Shown: positions 8,862 to 18,104, counted from the first letter of the stretch. The stretch is 64,000 nucleotides of DNA from Streptomyces smaragdinus (GCF_009604385.1 NZ_WEGJ01000001.1:558001-622000); one strand, 5' to 3'. Numbers and translations are program-made. The notes: generated by a model from the sequence alone, not told the origin.

Positions 8862-10373
8862 TTACTCCCTCTTGTCGCGCTCGTCCGTTGACTCGTCACC
8901 ACTCTGCGGGAACGGCACGTCGGGTGCACCATCCCTTCCGGCCAGAGCATCGGTGAATTCGCCCAGCCACATCCCGGGTTCGCTGCTGCCCTCCGGCTTC
9001 GCGGTGGCGGTCGCGGCCGGGGCAGCGGGGCCTGCGGCCGGGGCCGCCTCGCTGGTCTCCGCCGCCGTCGCGAGATGCCGGCGGCGGCGCTGCGGCAGTC
9101 CGTTGGCCGACGGGTCGGCGCCCAGCTCCACGGGCGGCGAGGCCTTGGGCCCCGCAACCCGGCGCCGGGTTCCGGCCTCCGCCAGGGGGCGGGGGCCGAA
9201 GGTGGTGCCGATGCCGTGCGCGGCGCCGGTCGCGGGCGTCGACGTGATCAGCGTCGCGGGGACGATGAGCACGGCCCGGACACCGCCGTACGCGGAGGAA
9301 CGCAGCGCCACGGTGAGGTCGTACGCCTGGGCGAGCCGGCCGACGACGGCCAGTCCGAGGCGCGGGGTCTCGCCGAGGTCGTGCAGGTCGATGCCGGCCT
9401 GCGCCTCGCGGAGCATCCGCTCGGCGCGCTCGCGGGCCTCCTCGCTGAGGCCGACGCCGCCGTCCTCGATCTCGATGGCGACGCCCGACTGCACCTCGGC
9501 GGCGGTGAGATGCACCTTGGTCTGCGGGGGCGAGTAGCGGGTCGCGTTGTCGAGCAGCTCCGCGATGGCGTGGATGAGCGGCTCCACCGCGGGGCCCACG
9601 ACGGCGACCTCGGAGACGGGGTGCAGTTCGACGCGCTGGTAGTCGATGATCCGCGACATGGCGCCGCGCAGCACGCTGTACAGCGGCACCGCCCTGCCCC
9701 ACTGGCGGCCGGGACGGTCGCCGCCGAGCACCGCGATGGAGTCCGCGAGGCGGCCGACCAGGGCCGTGCCGTGGTCGAGCTTCAGCAGGTCGGCGAAGAC
9801 CTGGTGGTCCTGCCCGTGGCGCTGCTCCATCTCCCGCAGGCTCTGCGCCTGCTGGTGGATGATGGCCTGCACCCGGCGGGCGATGTTGACGAAGCCGCGC
9901 TCCGCCGATTCGCGCAGGTCCTCGGCGTTCTGGATCGCGTCGACGACGGCGCGCAGGGCGGCCTCGTGGGCGAGCTGGAACTCGTGGGCCAGCGCGGGGT
10001 CGTAGCGCACTTCGCTGAGGACGTCCTCGGCGAACTCGCCCTTCTGCAGTCTGTGCACCGCCTCGGGGAGCAGCGCGGCCAGCCGCACCGTCTCCGCCTC
10101 CTGCTGCGCCAGCCGGCCGCGGGCCGCGGCCTCCTGTCCGGCGTAGTCCGCCCGCAGCGCGGCCAGGGTGCTGCTGCGCTGGTCCACCACCAGGGCGACG
10201 AAGGACACCACGAGTGTGGCGAAGCCTCCGACCCAGGCGACGGGCACGCGGGCGTCCGTGCCGATGACGAGCAGGGCGATCAGTGTGCCCAGGGCGACTG
10301 CTATGGGCGGTATCACCCAGGGCGACACGGCGCGGTCGCGCCGCATTCCGGTGGCCGGTCCTGTGGGATCCAT
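8862..10373 (-). CDS. cvnA: Conservon histidine kinase-like membrane protein CvnA
   Basis: 503 aa from the ATG at 10373, chosen because GAGG lies 6-9 nt upstream; ATGs at 10379 and 10394 are possible too. Two membrane helices at the N-terminus (WVIPPIAVALGTLIALLVIG and a second one soon after) are followed by a long helical region and a HATPase domain (AIAELLDNATRYSPP; GLGLAVVGRL-like G-box). There is no classic H-box, as expected for the nitrate-sensor-like CvnA. The C-terminal ~130 residues are low complexity. It is the first gene of the cvnABCD-P450 operon. Confidence 0.9.
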   Translation of the reverse strand: MDPTGPATGMRRDRAVSPWVIPPIAVALGTLIALLVIGTDARVPVAWVGGFATLVVSFVALVVDQRSSTLAALRADYAGQEAAARGRLAQQEAETVRLAALLPEAVHRLQKGEFAEDVLSEVRYDPALAHEFQLAHEAALRAVVDAIQNAEDLRESAERGFVNIARRVQAIIHQQAQSLREMEQRHGQDHQVFADLLKLDHGTALVGRLADSIAVLGGDRPGRQWGRAVPLYSVLRGAMSRIIDYQRVELHPVSEVAVVGPAVEPLIHAIAELLDNATRYSPPQTKVHLTAAEVQSGVAIEIEDGGVGLSEEARERAERMLREAQAGIDLHDLGETPRLGLAVVGRLAQAYDLTVALRSSAYGGVRAVLIVPATLITSTPATGAAHGIGTTFGPRPLAEAGTRRRVAGPKASPPVELGADPSANGLPQRRRRHLATAAETSEAAPAAGPAAPAATATAKPEGSSEPGMWLGEFTDALAGRDGAPDVPFPQSGDESTDERDKRE

Positions 10374-10536
10374 CGGCATCCTCGGTTGGTCCATTACGTC
10401 AAGCCGTGTGAACAGGCACGCAGCGTAGCCCCTCCAGGAGTGCGGTGTGCCACTTCTTGGCATATTCACCTGAACGACAACTCACATGATATGGAGGGGG
10501 GTTGTCCGCTTGTGCAGGGCCGTAACGGGACCTTCG

Positions 10537-11931
10537 CTACGCCTGTGTGCTCGGCTTCCAGGGCCGCGCGGCCTCCAGCTCGAAGGCGATCTCCAGGAGG
10601 GTCCGCTCGTCGCCGTGGGCGGCGGAGAACATCACTCCAACGGGTAGTCCCCCGGCGGTCGTTCCGCCCGGGAGGGCGAGCGCCGGGGTCCCGGCGACGT
10701 TGGCGAGGGGGGTGAAGGCGACGTAGGAGGTGAGCCGGTCGACGAGCTCGTCGTAGGGGACGTTGGGGCTGAGGTGGCCGAGCTCGGGGGTGGTATGGGC
10801 CAGCACCGGAGTCAGGACGAGGTCGTGTCCGTCGAGTGCCGCGCGCGAGGATTCCGCCGCGGCGCGGCGCAGACGGCGCAGCACGGCGGGGGTGGTCGTC
10901 AGGTGGCGGCGGAAGCGGGCGCGCAGGCCCTGGCTGAGGCCGTCCATCCGGCGGGCGTCGAACCGGCGGTCGAACAGAAGGCGGCCGCCGGCTCCGCAGA
11001 GGAACGCCAGCAGACCCCAGTAGGTGAGGAAGTCCGGCTCGAAGCGGGGGTCGAGGGGCAGGGTCATCGGCTCGACGGTGTGTCCGAGGTCCGCCAGGGC
11101 GTTCGCGGTGGCGGTGACGGCGGCGCGCGTCTCGTCGTCGGTGGCGGCGCCGGTGGGTGACTCGAGGACGAGGCCGATGCGCAGCCGTCGCTCCGACGGT
11201 CCCCCGACGAGTCCGAGGGGCGGCAGTCCGGCGGCCGGGCGGTGGGCCTCCGCGGCGGCGAAGAAGGCGGCGGTGTCCCGTACGGTCCGGGTCAGGACGC
11301 CGTCGGTGACCACGTCGATGGGGAGCCTGCGGCCCTGTTCGCTGGGGACGAGGCGGCCGCGGGTCGGCTTGAGTCCGACGAGGCCGCAGCAGGCGGCGGG
11401 GATCCGGATGGAGCCGCCGCCGTCGTTGGCGTGCGCGAGGGGGACGGCGCCGGACGCGACGAGGGCGGCGCTGCCGCCGGAGGAGCCGCCCGGGGAGCGG
11501 CCGGTGTCCCAGGGGTTGCGTACGGGCGGCTCACCGGCGTATTCGGTGCTGGCGTTGAAGCCGAACTCCGGCAGCCGGGTCTTGCCCAGGACCGTCATCC
11601 CGCCGCTGAGGAACTGGCGGGTGAAGGGTGCGTGGCGGCGGGCGGGGCGGGCGGTGAAGGCGGCGCTGCCGTGGCCGGTCGGCAGTCCCTCGTAGTCGGT
11701 GTTGTCCTTGACGAAGGTGGGCACGCCGGCGAGCGGTCCGCTGTCCTGGAGGGCCGGGCTGGGCAGCCGTACGGCCACCGCCCGCAGGTCGCCGTCGACG
11801 TGCTCGACGCGGCGGAGGGCGGCTTGGGCGAGCTCGGCGGCGCTCACCTCGCCGTCGCGTACGAGGGCGGCGAGGGCCACGGCGTCGTGGCGGTCGAGGA
11901 CGTCGTCGGTGGGGGCGTGCACGGCTGTCAT
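10537..11931 (-). CDS. Amidase (amidase signature family)
   Basis: 464 aa from the ATG at 11931 (MTAVHAPTDDVLDRHD). The amidase-signature core is clear: catalytic Lys in GVPTFVKDNTDYEG (near 72-85) and the Gly/Ser-rich loop SPGGSSGGSAALVASGAV that carries the cis-Ser and nucleophile Ser. Such enzymes hydrolyse carboxamides in the cytoplasm (nitrilase-pathway amides, aryl amides, 6-aminohexanoate dimers). The last group is a common annotation for this length, but the substrate cannot be deduced. It is monocistronic, downstream of and on the same strand as the GDSL lipase, with a hairpin between them. Confidence 0.9.
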   Translation of the reverse strand: MTAVHAPTDDVLDRHDAVALAALVRDGEVSAAELAQAALRRVEHVDGDLRAVAVRLPSPALQDSGPLAGVPTFVKDNTDYEGLPTGHGSAAFTARPARRHAPFTRQFLSGGMTVLGKTRLPEFGFNASTEYAGEPPVRNPWDTGRSPGGSSGGSAALVASGAVPLAHANDGGGSIRIPAACCGLVGLKPTRGRLVPSEQGRRLPIDVVTDGVLTRTVRDTAAFFAAAEAHRPAAGLPPLGLVGGPSERRLRIGLVLESPTGAATDDETRAAVTATANALADLGHTVEPMTLPLDPRFEPDFLTYWGLLAFLCGAGGRLLFDRRFDARRMDGLSQGLRARFRRHLTTTPAVLRRLRRAAAESSRAALDGHDLVLTPVLAHTTPELGHLSPNVPYDELVDRLTSYVAFTPLANVAGTPALALPGGTTAGGLPVGVMFSAAHGDERTLLEIAFELEAARPWKPSTQA

Positions 11932-11971
11932 CGCGTCAGTATCCGCGCGGTCGGGGGCGGGGCCAAGGTGT

Positions 11972-12014
11972 GTGCCGTGACCGGGCGCTCGCGGGGATCG
12001 CCCGGCCACGGCAC
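11972..12014 (-). terminator. Terminator after GDSL lipase
   Basis: 16-bp stem (GTGCCGTG.CCGGGCG / CGCCCGG.CACGGCAC) with a single G-U pair when read on the minus-strand RNA, 7 nt past the lipase stop. Confidence 0.7.
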
Positions 12015-12020
12015 GGCCGG

Positions 12021-12818
12021 TCAGGCCTTGGACTCGAGCACCGGGTAGTAGCCGCCGGAGTAGCCCGCGGCGGTGGGGTGGTACGACTCACCGATGTTGA
12101 AGATCTCGAGGCTGTGCAGCCACGAGCTGCCGGAGCAGATCTCGTGACCGGTGAACGTCCCGCGCACGTCGCCGTAGGTGAAGCCGTGCGCCGCGGCACG
12201 CGCGCTGATGACGTTGCTCAGCGCGTCCGAGGCACTGTTGATGGCGGCGCGGGAGGTCTCGCTGAGGCCCACGATGCAGGAGCCGTTGAGCTGGTAGAAG
12301 CGCGGGTAGCCCATGACGACGACCTTCGCCGAGGGGGCCTTGGCGCGGATGGCGTTGTAGACCGCGTCGAGCCGCGCGGGGAGGGTGTTCGCGATGTAGG
12401 TCTTGGCGGTGTTGATCCGCGTGACGCATCCGCTGGTGCCCTGCAGGATGCAGGTCGTCATCGCGTCCGCGAAGCCCGCGTCGTTGCCGCCGATGCTGAT
12501 CGAGACCAGCGTGGTGGAGGAGTTCACCGGGCCGAGCTGGTTGTTGATGACGTCGGTGGTGATGGCACCCGAACAGGCGGTGAAGTTGAAGGTCGCCGGG
12601 GCGTTGGCGTTCTTCCACAGCACCGGGTAGGACTTCGAGCTGCGCTTGCAGCTGGGGCTGGCCGAGTCGTACGAGCCGGCACCCGTGCCGGAGGAGTACG
12701 AGTCGCCGAGCGCGACGTAGTTGCCGCCCGCGGCGTGCGCCTCGGAGGTGCCGAACAGGACCGCCGTGGCGGCGAGCAGGAGTCCCAGCAGGGCTGAGAC
12801 GGAGCGGGACGTTCTCAT
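12021..12818 (-). CDS. Secreted SGNH/GDSL lipase
   Basis: 265 aa from an ATG behind GAAGGGG. A Sec signal peptide (cut after SEAHA, ~31) is followed by block I GDSYSSG with the nucleophile Ser, block III GGND, and the C-terminal SYHPT with the catalytic His. Six Cys residues can make the three disulfides typical of Streptomyces extracellular lipases. Sequence and length closely resemble the S. rimosus GDSL lipase group, which cleaves medium-chain acyl and aryl esters. It has its own promoter and terminator, so it is a single-gene unit. Confidence 0.93.
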   Translation of the reverse strand: MRTSRSVSALLGLLLAATAVLFGTSEAHAAGGNYVALGDSYSSGTGAGSYDSASPSCKRSSKSYPVLWKNANAPATFNFTACSGAITTDVINNQLGPVNSSTTLVSISIGGNDAGFADAMTTCILQGTSGCVTRINTAKTYIANTLPARLDAVYNAIRAKAPSAKVVVMGYPRFYQLNGSCIVGLSETSRAAINSASDALSNVISARAAAHGFTYGDVRGTFTGHEICSGSSWLHSLEIFNIGESYHPTAAGYSGGYYPVLESKA

Positions 12819-12862
12819 GGAACCCCTTCGGTTAGTGTGCGTTAACTCACAGGTAACAACGG

Positions 12863-12890
12863 AGTCTACGCGTGTCCATGCCAACATCAA
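12863..12890 (-). promoter_or_regulatory. Promoter of GDSL lipase
   Basis: On the minus strand, TTGATG (12890-12885), a 16-nt spacer and TAGACT (12868-12863) fit a sigma-70/HrdB promoter ending about 45 nt before the lipase ATG. Confidence 0.55.
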
Positions 12891-13104
12891 GTGACTGCGA
12901 CGACAAAGTTTTTGGGCCATCGGACGACGGTGCGCCGGTATGCCGGAGAGCACCCTTTTTGCACGTGGCGCGGCTGTTCGGCGGCACATGACGGTGCGCG
13001 CCGCCGCGACACGCGCACTACCGGCGGGGCGCCGTTCGCGCGGGGAGCGCGCTTAGCGTGGAGGGGGCCCGGTCGTGGGCCGCCGGCCACCGAAAAGGCT
13101 CGTC

Positions 13105-13419
13105 ATGAACGACTTCACGACCACCGCGGTCGTCGTCCTGGCGGCGGTCGCCGCCCTCTTCCTCGTCCTCGGGATCGTGGCGCTGGCACGGCTGTTCCGG
13201 GTCTGGCGCGAGCTGCGGGACGCCGGCGTGCCCGGCGGGGCGAAGCTGTGGTTCTACGCGGCCGTCTGCTACTTCTTCTGGCCGGTGGACCTCCTCCCCG
13301 ACCCCGTGTACCTGGACGACCTGGGGGCGGTGCTGCTCGCCCTGCACAACCTGCGCGGACGGGCCCGGGAACTCCGGGGCGAGCAGGGCGAGTCCGATGG
13401 ATCGTCCACAGGTCGTTGA
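13105..13419 (+). CDS. Small membrane protein, DUF1232/YkvA-like
   Basis: 104 aa from the ATG at 13105 (AAAGG 6 nt upstream). One N-terminal membrane helix (about 5-30) is followed by a second hydrophobic segment with the YkvA/DUF1232 signature PVDLLPDPVYLDDLG. Function of the family is unknown; the motif is thought to form a membrane re-entrant helix. It ends right at the promoter of the MerR gene. Confidence 0.75.
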   Translation: MNDFTTTAVVVLAAVAALFLVLGIVALARLFRVWRELRDAGVPGGAKLWFYAAVCYFFWPVDLLPDPVYLDDLGAVLLALHNLRGRARELRGEQGESDGSSTGR

Positions 13420-13446
13420 CACTGTCAGATCGACACTGTCACTATT
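13416..13446 (+). promoter_or_regulatory. MerR-gene promoter with two GACACTGTCA repeats, leaderless
   Basis: TTGACA (13416-13421) is followed at 18 nt by CACTAT (13440-13445), and transcription would start at about the ATG (13452), i.e. leaderless. The 10-mer GACACTGTCA occurs twice as a direct repeat (13418-13427 and 13432-13441). Each copy contains the 9-nt palindrome GACACTGTC. One copy covers the -35 and the other the spacer/-10, where MerR proteins bind. Likely autoregulatory operator. Confidence 0.65.
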
Positions 13447-13451
13447 GCAGT

Positions 13452-14123
13452 ATGAGCGAGACGACGTGGACCATCGGGGAGTTGGCACAGCGGGCGGCGC
13501 GGGAGCTGCGCGCCGGGTCCGCCTCGGCCGGCGGCCGGGTCCGCGAGGTGCCGAACGAACGGCTGATCCGCTGGTACGCGACGATCGGCCTGGTGGATCC
13601 ACCGCTGACCAGGCGGGGCCGGGTGGCGCTGTACGGACGGCGCCATCTCCTCCAGCTCGTGGCCGTCAAGCGGCTGCAGGCGCGGGGGCGTTCCATCGCC
13701 GAGATCCAGACGATGCTGGCCGGGGCGACGGACGCGCGACTGCGGTCGGTGGCCGGGCCGTCCGGTGACGACACGCCGGAGCCCGAGGCTCCCGGGTCGT
13801 CGCCCGCGCCTCGGGGCCGCTTCTGGGCGGCCGAGGGCCGGGCCGACGCCGCCGTGGTCCGGCCCGACACCGACTCTTCCGACGGGCCCGTGGAATGGGC
13901 GTTCACGCCCACCGTCCACCCCGCGGTGCAACTGGCCCCGGGCGTGACCCTGCTGCTCGCGGAGACGGCCCCTGGCCGGCCCTCCGCCGACGACCTCGCC
14001 GCGCTCACCGAGGCGGCGGGCCCCCTGCTGGCGGCTCTGGGCCGCCGCGGACTGCTGCCGCCGGCAGCCACCGACACCACACCGGGACCGGCCCGCACGG
14101 ACTCGGGAAGGAGCCCACGATGA
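13452..14123 (+). CDS. MerR-family transcriptional regulator
   Basis: 223 aa starting MSETTWTIGELAQRAARELR. The N-terminal winged HTH has the MerR layout (WTIGELAQRA, then PNERLIRWYATIGLVDPP, then YGRRHLLQLVAVKRLQARG). The C-terminal ~130 residues are an acidic Pro/Ser-rich region without ligand cysteines. No Shine-Dalgarno is seen, in line with a leaderless message. Its stop overlaps the start of the VIT/VWA gene (ATGA), so both are co-translated, and the twin GACACTGTCA sites suggest autoregulation of the pair. Confidence 0.9.
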   Translation: MSETTWTIGELAQRAARELRAGSASAGGRVREVPNERLIRWYATIGLVDPPLTRRGRVALYGRRHLLQLVAVKRLQARGRSIAEIQTMLAGATDARLRSVAGPSGDDTPEPEAPGSSPAPRGRFWAAEGRADAAVVRPDTDSSDGPVEWAFTPTVHPAVQLAPGVTLLLAETAPGRPSADDLAALTEAAGPLLAALGRRGLLPPAATDTTPGPARTDSGRSPR

Positions 14124-16639
14124 CCCTTTCGATCACTCCCCTGGCGCCCGGAGAGGGCGCCCCGCTGCCCGACGCCGGTCTGGGGGCCCTGTGCACGGAC
14201 CGGGGCAACCTGCCGCTGGAGAGCCTCGGCGTCCGGGCCCGGATCACCGGGCTGACGGCGGGCGTCGAGATCACGCAGGGGTTCCGCAACGCCTATGACC
14301 TGCCCCTCGAGGCGACGTACATCTTCCCCCTCCCGCCCCGGGCGGCGGTCACGGCCTTCCGGATGGAGGCCGACGACCGGGTGATCGAGGGGCAGTTGAA
14401 GGAGCGCGGTCAGGCCCGCGCCGACTACGACACGGCCGTCGCCGAGGGCCGGCGGGCGGCGATCGCCGAGGAGGAGCGCCCGGACGTCTTCACGATCCGG
14501 GTGGGGAACATCGTGCCGGGCGAGCGGGTCCGCGTCCGGCTGACGCTGGACCAGCCCCTGGCGTACGAGGACGGGGCGGCGGAGTTCCGGTTCCCGCTGG
14601 TGGTGGCGCCGCGCTATGTCCCCGGTGCTCCGCTGGCGGTCGACCCGGCGGGCAGCGGCACGGCGCCGGACACGGACGCGGTGCCGGACGCCTCGCGGAT
14701 CACTCCCCCGGTGCTGCTTCCCGGGTTCCCCGACCCGGTGCGGCTGTCGCTGGAGGTGGAGCTGGATCCGGCCGGGCTGGAGCTGCGGGGGATCCGGTCG
14801 AGCCTGCACGAGGTGACGGACCTGGAGCGGACGGGTCCGGGCGCGGCGCGGACAGTCCTGCGCCCCGGGGAGCGGCTGGACCGGGACTTCATTCTGCGGC
14901 TGGACTTCGCGGCGTCCGACGCGCTGGTGCTGGTCCCCGACGAGGGGCCGGCCGGGGACGGCTCGGGGACCTTCGCCCTGACCGTGGTGCCGGGGGCCGA
15001 GGAGTCGGTGCGGCGGGCGCGTGACGTGGTGCTGGTGCTGGACCGTTCGGGCAGCATGGGCGGCTGGAAGATGGTCGCGGCACGCCGGGCGGCGGCGCGC
15101 ATCGTCGACACCCTCACCGTGCACGACCGCTTCGCGGTGGTCTCCTTCGACCATCTGGTGGAGCGGCCGGAGACGCTCCCGTCGGGACTGGCGGAGGCGA
15201 CCGACCGCAACCGCTTCCGGGCGGTGGAGCATCTGGCAGGGCTGGAGGCGCGCGGCGGCACGGAGATGCTGCAGCCGCTGCGGCAGGCCCTGGGACTGCT
15301 GTCCGCCGGGACGGCGCGGACCGAAGAGGCCGCCCGGGAGCAGGTGCTGGTGCTGGTGACCGACGGCCAGGTGGGACACGAGGACCAGATACTCGAGCAG
15401 ACCGGGGCGTTGATGGCCGGGGTGCGGGTGCACACGGTGGGCATCGACCGGGCGGTCAACGCCGGTTTCCTGGGCCGGCTCGCGGCGCTCGGGGCCGGGC
15501 GGTGCGAACTGGTGGAGTCCGAGGACCGGCTCGACGAGGCGATGGAGCACATCCACCGGCGCATCGGGGCCCCGCTGGCCACGGGACTGTCCCTGGACGC
15601 GGAGGGGCTGGAGCTCCGGACGGTGACCGAACTCGGTTCGTTCTTCCCGGGCGTTCCGCTGCGGGTCCAGGGGCGTTATCGGCGGACGTCGGGAGCTCCG
15701 GCGGTGACGCTTCGGGGGCTCACGGGCGACGGACGGCCGATGGTGCGCCGGGTGAGCGGTACGGAGGGCACGGGTGCGGCTGTTCGGTCGACGTGGGCCC
15801 GGGCGCGGCTGCGGACGCTGGAGGACCGGTATGTCATCGGGGAGCTCGCCCTGGAGAAGGAGATCCTCGAGACGTCGCTGCGGTTCGGGGTGTTGTGCCG
15901 GTTCACCGCGTTCGTCGCCGTCGACACCCGGGTGGTGACCGAGGGCGGGGAGCGGCACCGGGTGACGCAGCCGGTGGAGATGCCGAGCGGGTGGGGTCCG
16001 GCGACGCCCCCGTCGGCGAGGCCGCGACGGGCGATGGCCGCCCCCCGGACGGGCATGATGCCGAGGACGGGGACGTACGGCGCCGTCCCGCCCCCGCCCG
16101 GCGGGGCCCCGGTGCCTCCGGGCTCGGTGCCGCCGCCGGCGCCCTCCGCCGCGGTGCCGCCGGCGCCGGGTCACTACGCGGCGCCGGCCCCCGGCGGGCC
16201 CGCGCCGACGAGCGGTCCGGGGATCGGCGCCGGCCCCGGTGGCCACCGGCGCCGGCTGTCGGGCGGGCTCGGATCCGTGGCCCCCGACCGGCCCGCCGGC
16301 CTCGACCTGCGCGCGCTGCTGACGCGGGAGCTGGCCCGGCTGAGGGCTGCCGAGACCTCGTCCTCCGCCGAGCGGCGCCAGGCCCTGGCCGACCTCGGCA
16401 CCCGCCTCTCCGCGCTCCTGGCCCCCGGCGCGCGGATAGCCGACGGCCACCGCTACACCGACCTGGCGGTGCTGGCCGGCGAGTTGAGGGACGCGGAGCG
16501 CCCGGAGGCGGATCTGCCGGGCCTGTGGAAGCGCACGATCACCCTGCTGACGGCCCTCACGACGGACGGCGGCCCCACACCGCCGGCGGCCACCCCCGCC
16601 GACGAGACCGCCGGTCGTCCCTTCTGGAAGCGGGGCTGA
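14120..16639 (+). CDS. VIT and von Willebrand factor A domain protein
   Basis: 839 aa. The N-terminal VIT domain (about 20-150: EITQGFRNAYDLPLEATY, then FPLPPRAAV) precedes a VWA domain with an intact MIDAS (DRSGSMGG, Asp ~308). Then come ~200 residues of beta-rich sequence, a Pro/Gly/Ala-rich spacer and a C-terminal helical part. There is no signal peptide, so a cytoplasmic protein scaffold using Mg2+-dependent contacts is most likely, as in inter-alpha-trypsin-inhibitor-like bacterial proteins. It is coupled to the MerR gene by a 4-bp overlap. Biological role unknown. Confidence 0.9.
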   Translation: MTLSITPLAPGEGAPLPDAGLGALCTDRGNLPLESLGVRARITGLTAGVEITQGFRNAYDLPLEATYIFPLPPRAAVTAFRMEADDRVIEGQLKERGQARADYDTAVAEGRRAAIAEEERPDVFTIRVGNIVPGERVRVRLTLDQPLAYEDGAAEFRFPLVVAPRYVPGAPLAVDPAGSGTAPDTDAVPDASRITPPVLLPGFPDPVRLSLEVELDPAGLELRGIRSSLHEVTDLERTGPGAARTVLRPGERLDRDFILRLDFAASDALVLVPDEGPAGDGSGTFALTVVPGAEESVRRARDVVLVLDRSGSMGGWKMVAARRAAARIVDTLTVHDRFAVVSFDHLVERPETLPSGLAEATDRNRFRAVEHLAGLEARGGTEMLQPLRQALGLLSAGTARTEEAAREQVLVLVTDGQVGHEDQILEQTGALMAGVRVHTVGIDRAVNAGFLGRLAALGAGRCELVESEDRLDEAMEHIHRRIGAPLATGLSLDAEGLELRTVTELGSFFPGVPLRVQGRYRRTSGAPAVTLRGLTGDGRPMVRRVSGTEGTGAAVRSTWARARLRTLEDRYVIGELALEKEILETSLRFGVLCRFTAFVAVDTRVVTEGGERHRVTQPVEMPSGWGPATPPSARPRRAMAAPRTGMMPRTGTYGAVPPPPGGAPVPPGSVPPPAPSAAVPPAPGHYAAPAPGGPAPTSGPGIGAGPGGHRRRLSGGLGSVAPDRPAGLDLRALLTRELARLRAAETSSSAERRQALADLGTRLSALLAPGARIADGHRYTDLAVLAGELRDAERPEADLPGLWKRTITLLTALTTDGGPTPPAATPADETAGRPFWKRG

Positions 16640-16670
16640 CGGACGCCTCGGCCTCCGGGTCACGGGACCC

Positions 16671-16698
16671 GGGGGCCGGGGGCCGGGGGCCGGGGGCC
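16671..16698. repeat. (GGGGGCC)4 heptanucleotide repeat
   Basis: Four perfect head-to-tail copies of GGGGGCC fill most of the 63-bp gap between two convergent genes. Four G-tracts could fold into a quadruplex. Confidence 0.95.
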
Positions 16699-16702
16699 GG
16701 CG

Positions 16703-17701
16703 TCAGAGGATCTTGCGGCGGATCAGCATCCCCAGGAGCAGCGCGCCCGGGATGAGGGGGAGCCACAGGGTGATCATGCGGAAGCCCAGGACCGTGCCCG
16801 TGGCCAGCGCGAGGGGGCAGCCCGCCGCCGCCAGGGCCAGGGTCAGCGCGGCCTCCACCGAGCCGATGCCGCCCGGGGTCGGGATGCCGCCGGCCACGAC
16901 GCTCGCGGCGAGGTAGGCGATCGCCACGTCCATCGACGCCACCGGGACATCCATCGCCGTGGCCACCGCCATCAGCACCGTCGCCTGCGCCGCGGGGAAC
17001 GCGAACGCCCCGCCCCACAGCGCCAGCAGCCGCGGCGGGCGGGAGTGCACCGCCCGCGCGTCCGTCAGCGCGATCCGCAGAAAGCCGCCCACCCCCCGGC
17101 GTACCGCGGGCACGGCGAACACCACCGCGGCCACCAGCCCGGCGACGACCACCACCGCGCCCAGCGTCAGGGCCAGGACGCCCCCGTCCGGCAGCAGACC
17201 GGCCGGCCGCAGGGACTCCGGGTACACCGCGATCAGCGCCAGCAGCAACAGCACCCGCGCCGCCGGTTCCACCAGCGAGTACAGCGCCAGCGACGCCGCC
17301 GCCCGGGCCGGCGGGATCCCGCGCCGGGTGAGGAAGCGCAGGGTCACGGCGTGGGCGCCGAGGCCCGCCGGCAGCACATGGTTGGCGGTGCCGGCGGCCA
17401 CCTGGGTCGCGAACAGCCGCCCGAACGGCAGCGGTTCCAGGGTCGCGCCCTGCCGCGCCACGCACACGGGCACCCAGCAGCCCACCATCAGGACGACCGC
17501 CGCGGCCAGCCAGCCCCGGTCGGCGGCGACCAGTTCACGGCAGCCGTCGACCAGGAGCGACCGGTTGGCGACCGCCCAGCCCGCGATGAGGAGGAGTGGG
17601 ACGAGGAAGATCAGCCGACGCAGCACCGGCCGTTTCGCGGAGCCCTGTCCGGTGACCGGGTGTTCGTCGCGGTGTTCCGTCGACGGCGTGGCAAGTGCCA
17701 T
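16703..17701 (-). CDS. Lysylphosphatidylglycerol-synthase-type membrane protein (UPF0104)
   Basis: 332 aa from the ATG at 17701 (AGGAAGGA upstream). It has about 8 membrane helices and the UPF0104/LPG_synthase_TM pattern (glycine-rich GGIPTPGGIGSVEAAL near the C-terminus). It lacks the cytoplasmic aminoacyl-transferase domain of MprF, so it is probably a flippase-like or glycolipid-linked membrane protein. A single gene, convergent with the VIT/VWA gene. Confidence 0.8.
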   Translation of the reverse strand: MALATPSTEHRDEHPVTGQGSAKRPVLRRLIFLVPLLLIAGWAVANRSLLVDGCRELVAADRGWLAAAVVLMVGCWVPVCVARQGATLEPLPFGRLFATQVAAGTANHVLPAGLGAHAVTLRFLTRRGIPPARAAASLALYSLVEPAARVLLLLALIAVYPESLRPAGLLPDGGVLALTLGAVVVVAGLVAAVVFAVPAVRRGVGGFLRIALTDARAVHSRPPRLLALWGGAFAFPAAQATVLMAVATAMDVPVASMDVAIAYLAASVVAGGIPTPGGIGSVEAALTLALAAAGCPLALATGTVLGFRMITLWLPLIPGALLLGMLIRRKIL

Positions 17702-17798
17702 ACGGCGCTGTCCTTCCTGGCCGGTGCGGGACCCCCTCAAGAGGTATGCCCGCTCCGCAGGACTTTCCGGTGTCAGGAACGCGACCAATAGGGGGAAC

Positions 17799-18104
17799 CT
17801 ACAGGTCGAACTTGCTCCGCTTGTCCTCCGGCACCAGGTCCAGATAGTCGGGGTGCTTGGCGATCCAGCCCCGGAAGAACGGGCAGTACGGCAGCACCGA
17901 CAGGTTGTCCGCGCGGGCGGCGTCCAGCGCGGTGCGGGCCAGCTTGCCCGCCAGACCGCGGCCCCCGAACGCCTCGCCGATCTCCGTGTGGGTGAAGGCG
18001 ATCTGCGCCGGCGTGCGGCGGTAGTCGGCGAAGCCCGCCAGCTCCTCGCCCTCGAAGATCTCGTATCGGGACTTGTCCGTATTATCGATTACTCGCGTCT
18101 CCAT
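17799..18104 (-). CDS. Small GNAT N-acetyltransferase (NATD1/YidJ-like)
   Basis: 101 aa from the ATG at 18104. It has the compact Gcn5-related fold with the acetyl-CoA loop FGGRGLAGKLARTAL (about 46-60) and the C-terminal YCPFFRGWIAKHPDYLDLV typical of this ~95-aa family found across bacteria. Substrate unknown. It is divergent from ppgK, 78 nt away. Confidence 0.88.
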   Translation of the reverse strand: METRVIDNTDKSRYEIFEGEELAGFADYRRTPAQIAFTHTEIGEAFGGRGLAGKLARTALDAARADNLSVLPYCPFFRGWIAKHPDYLDLVPEDKRSKFDL

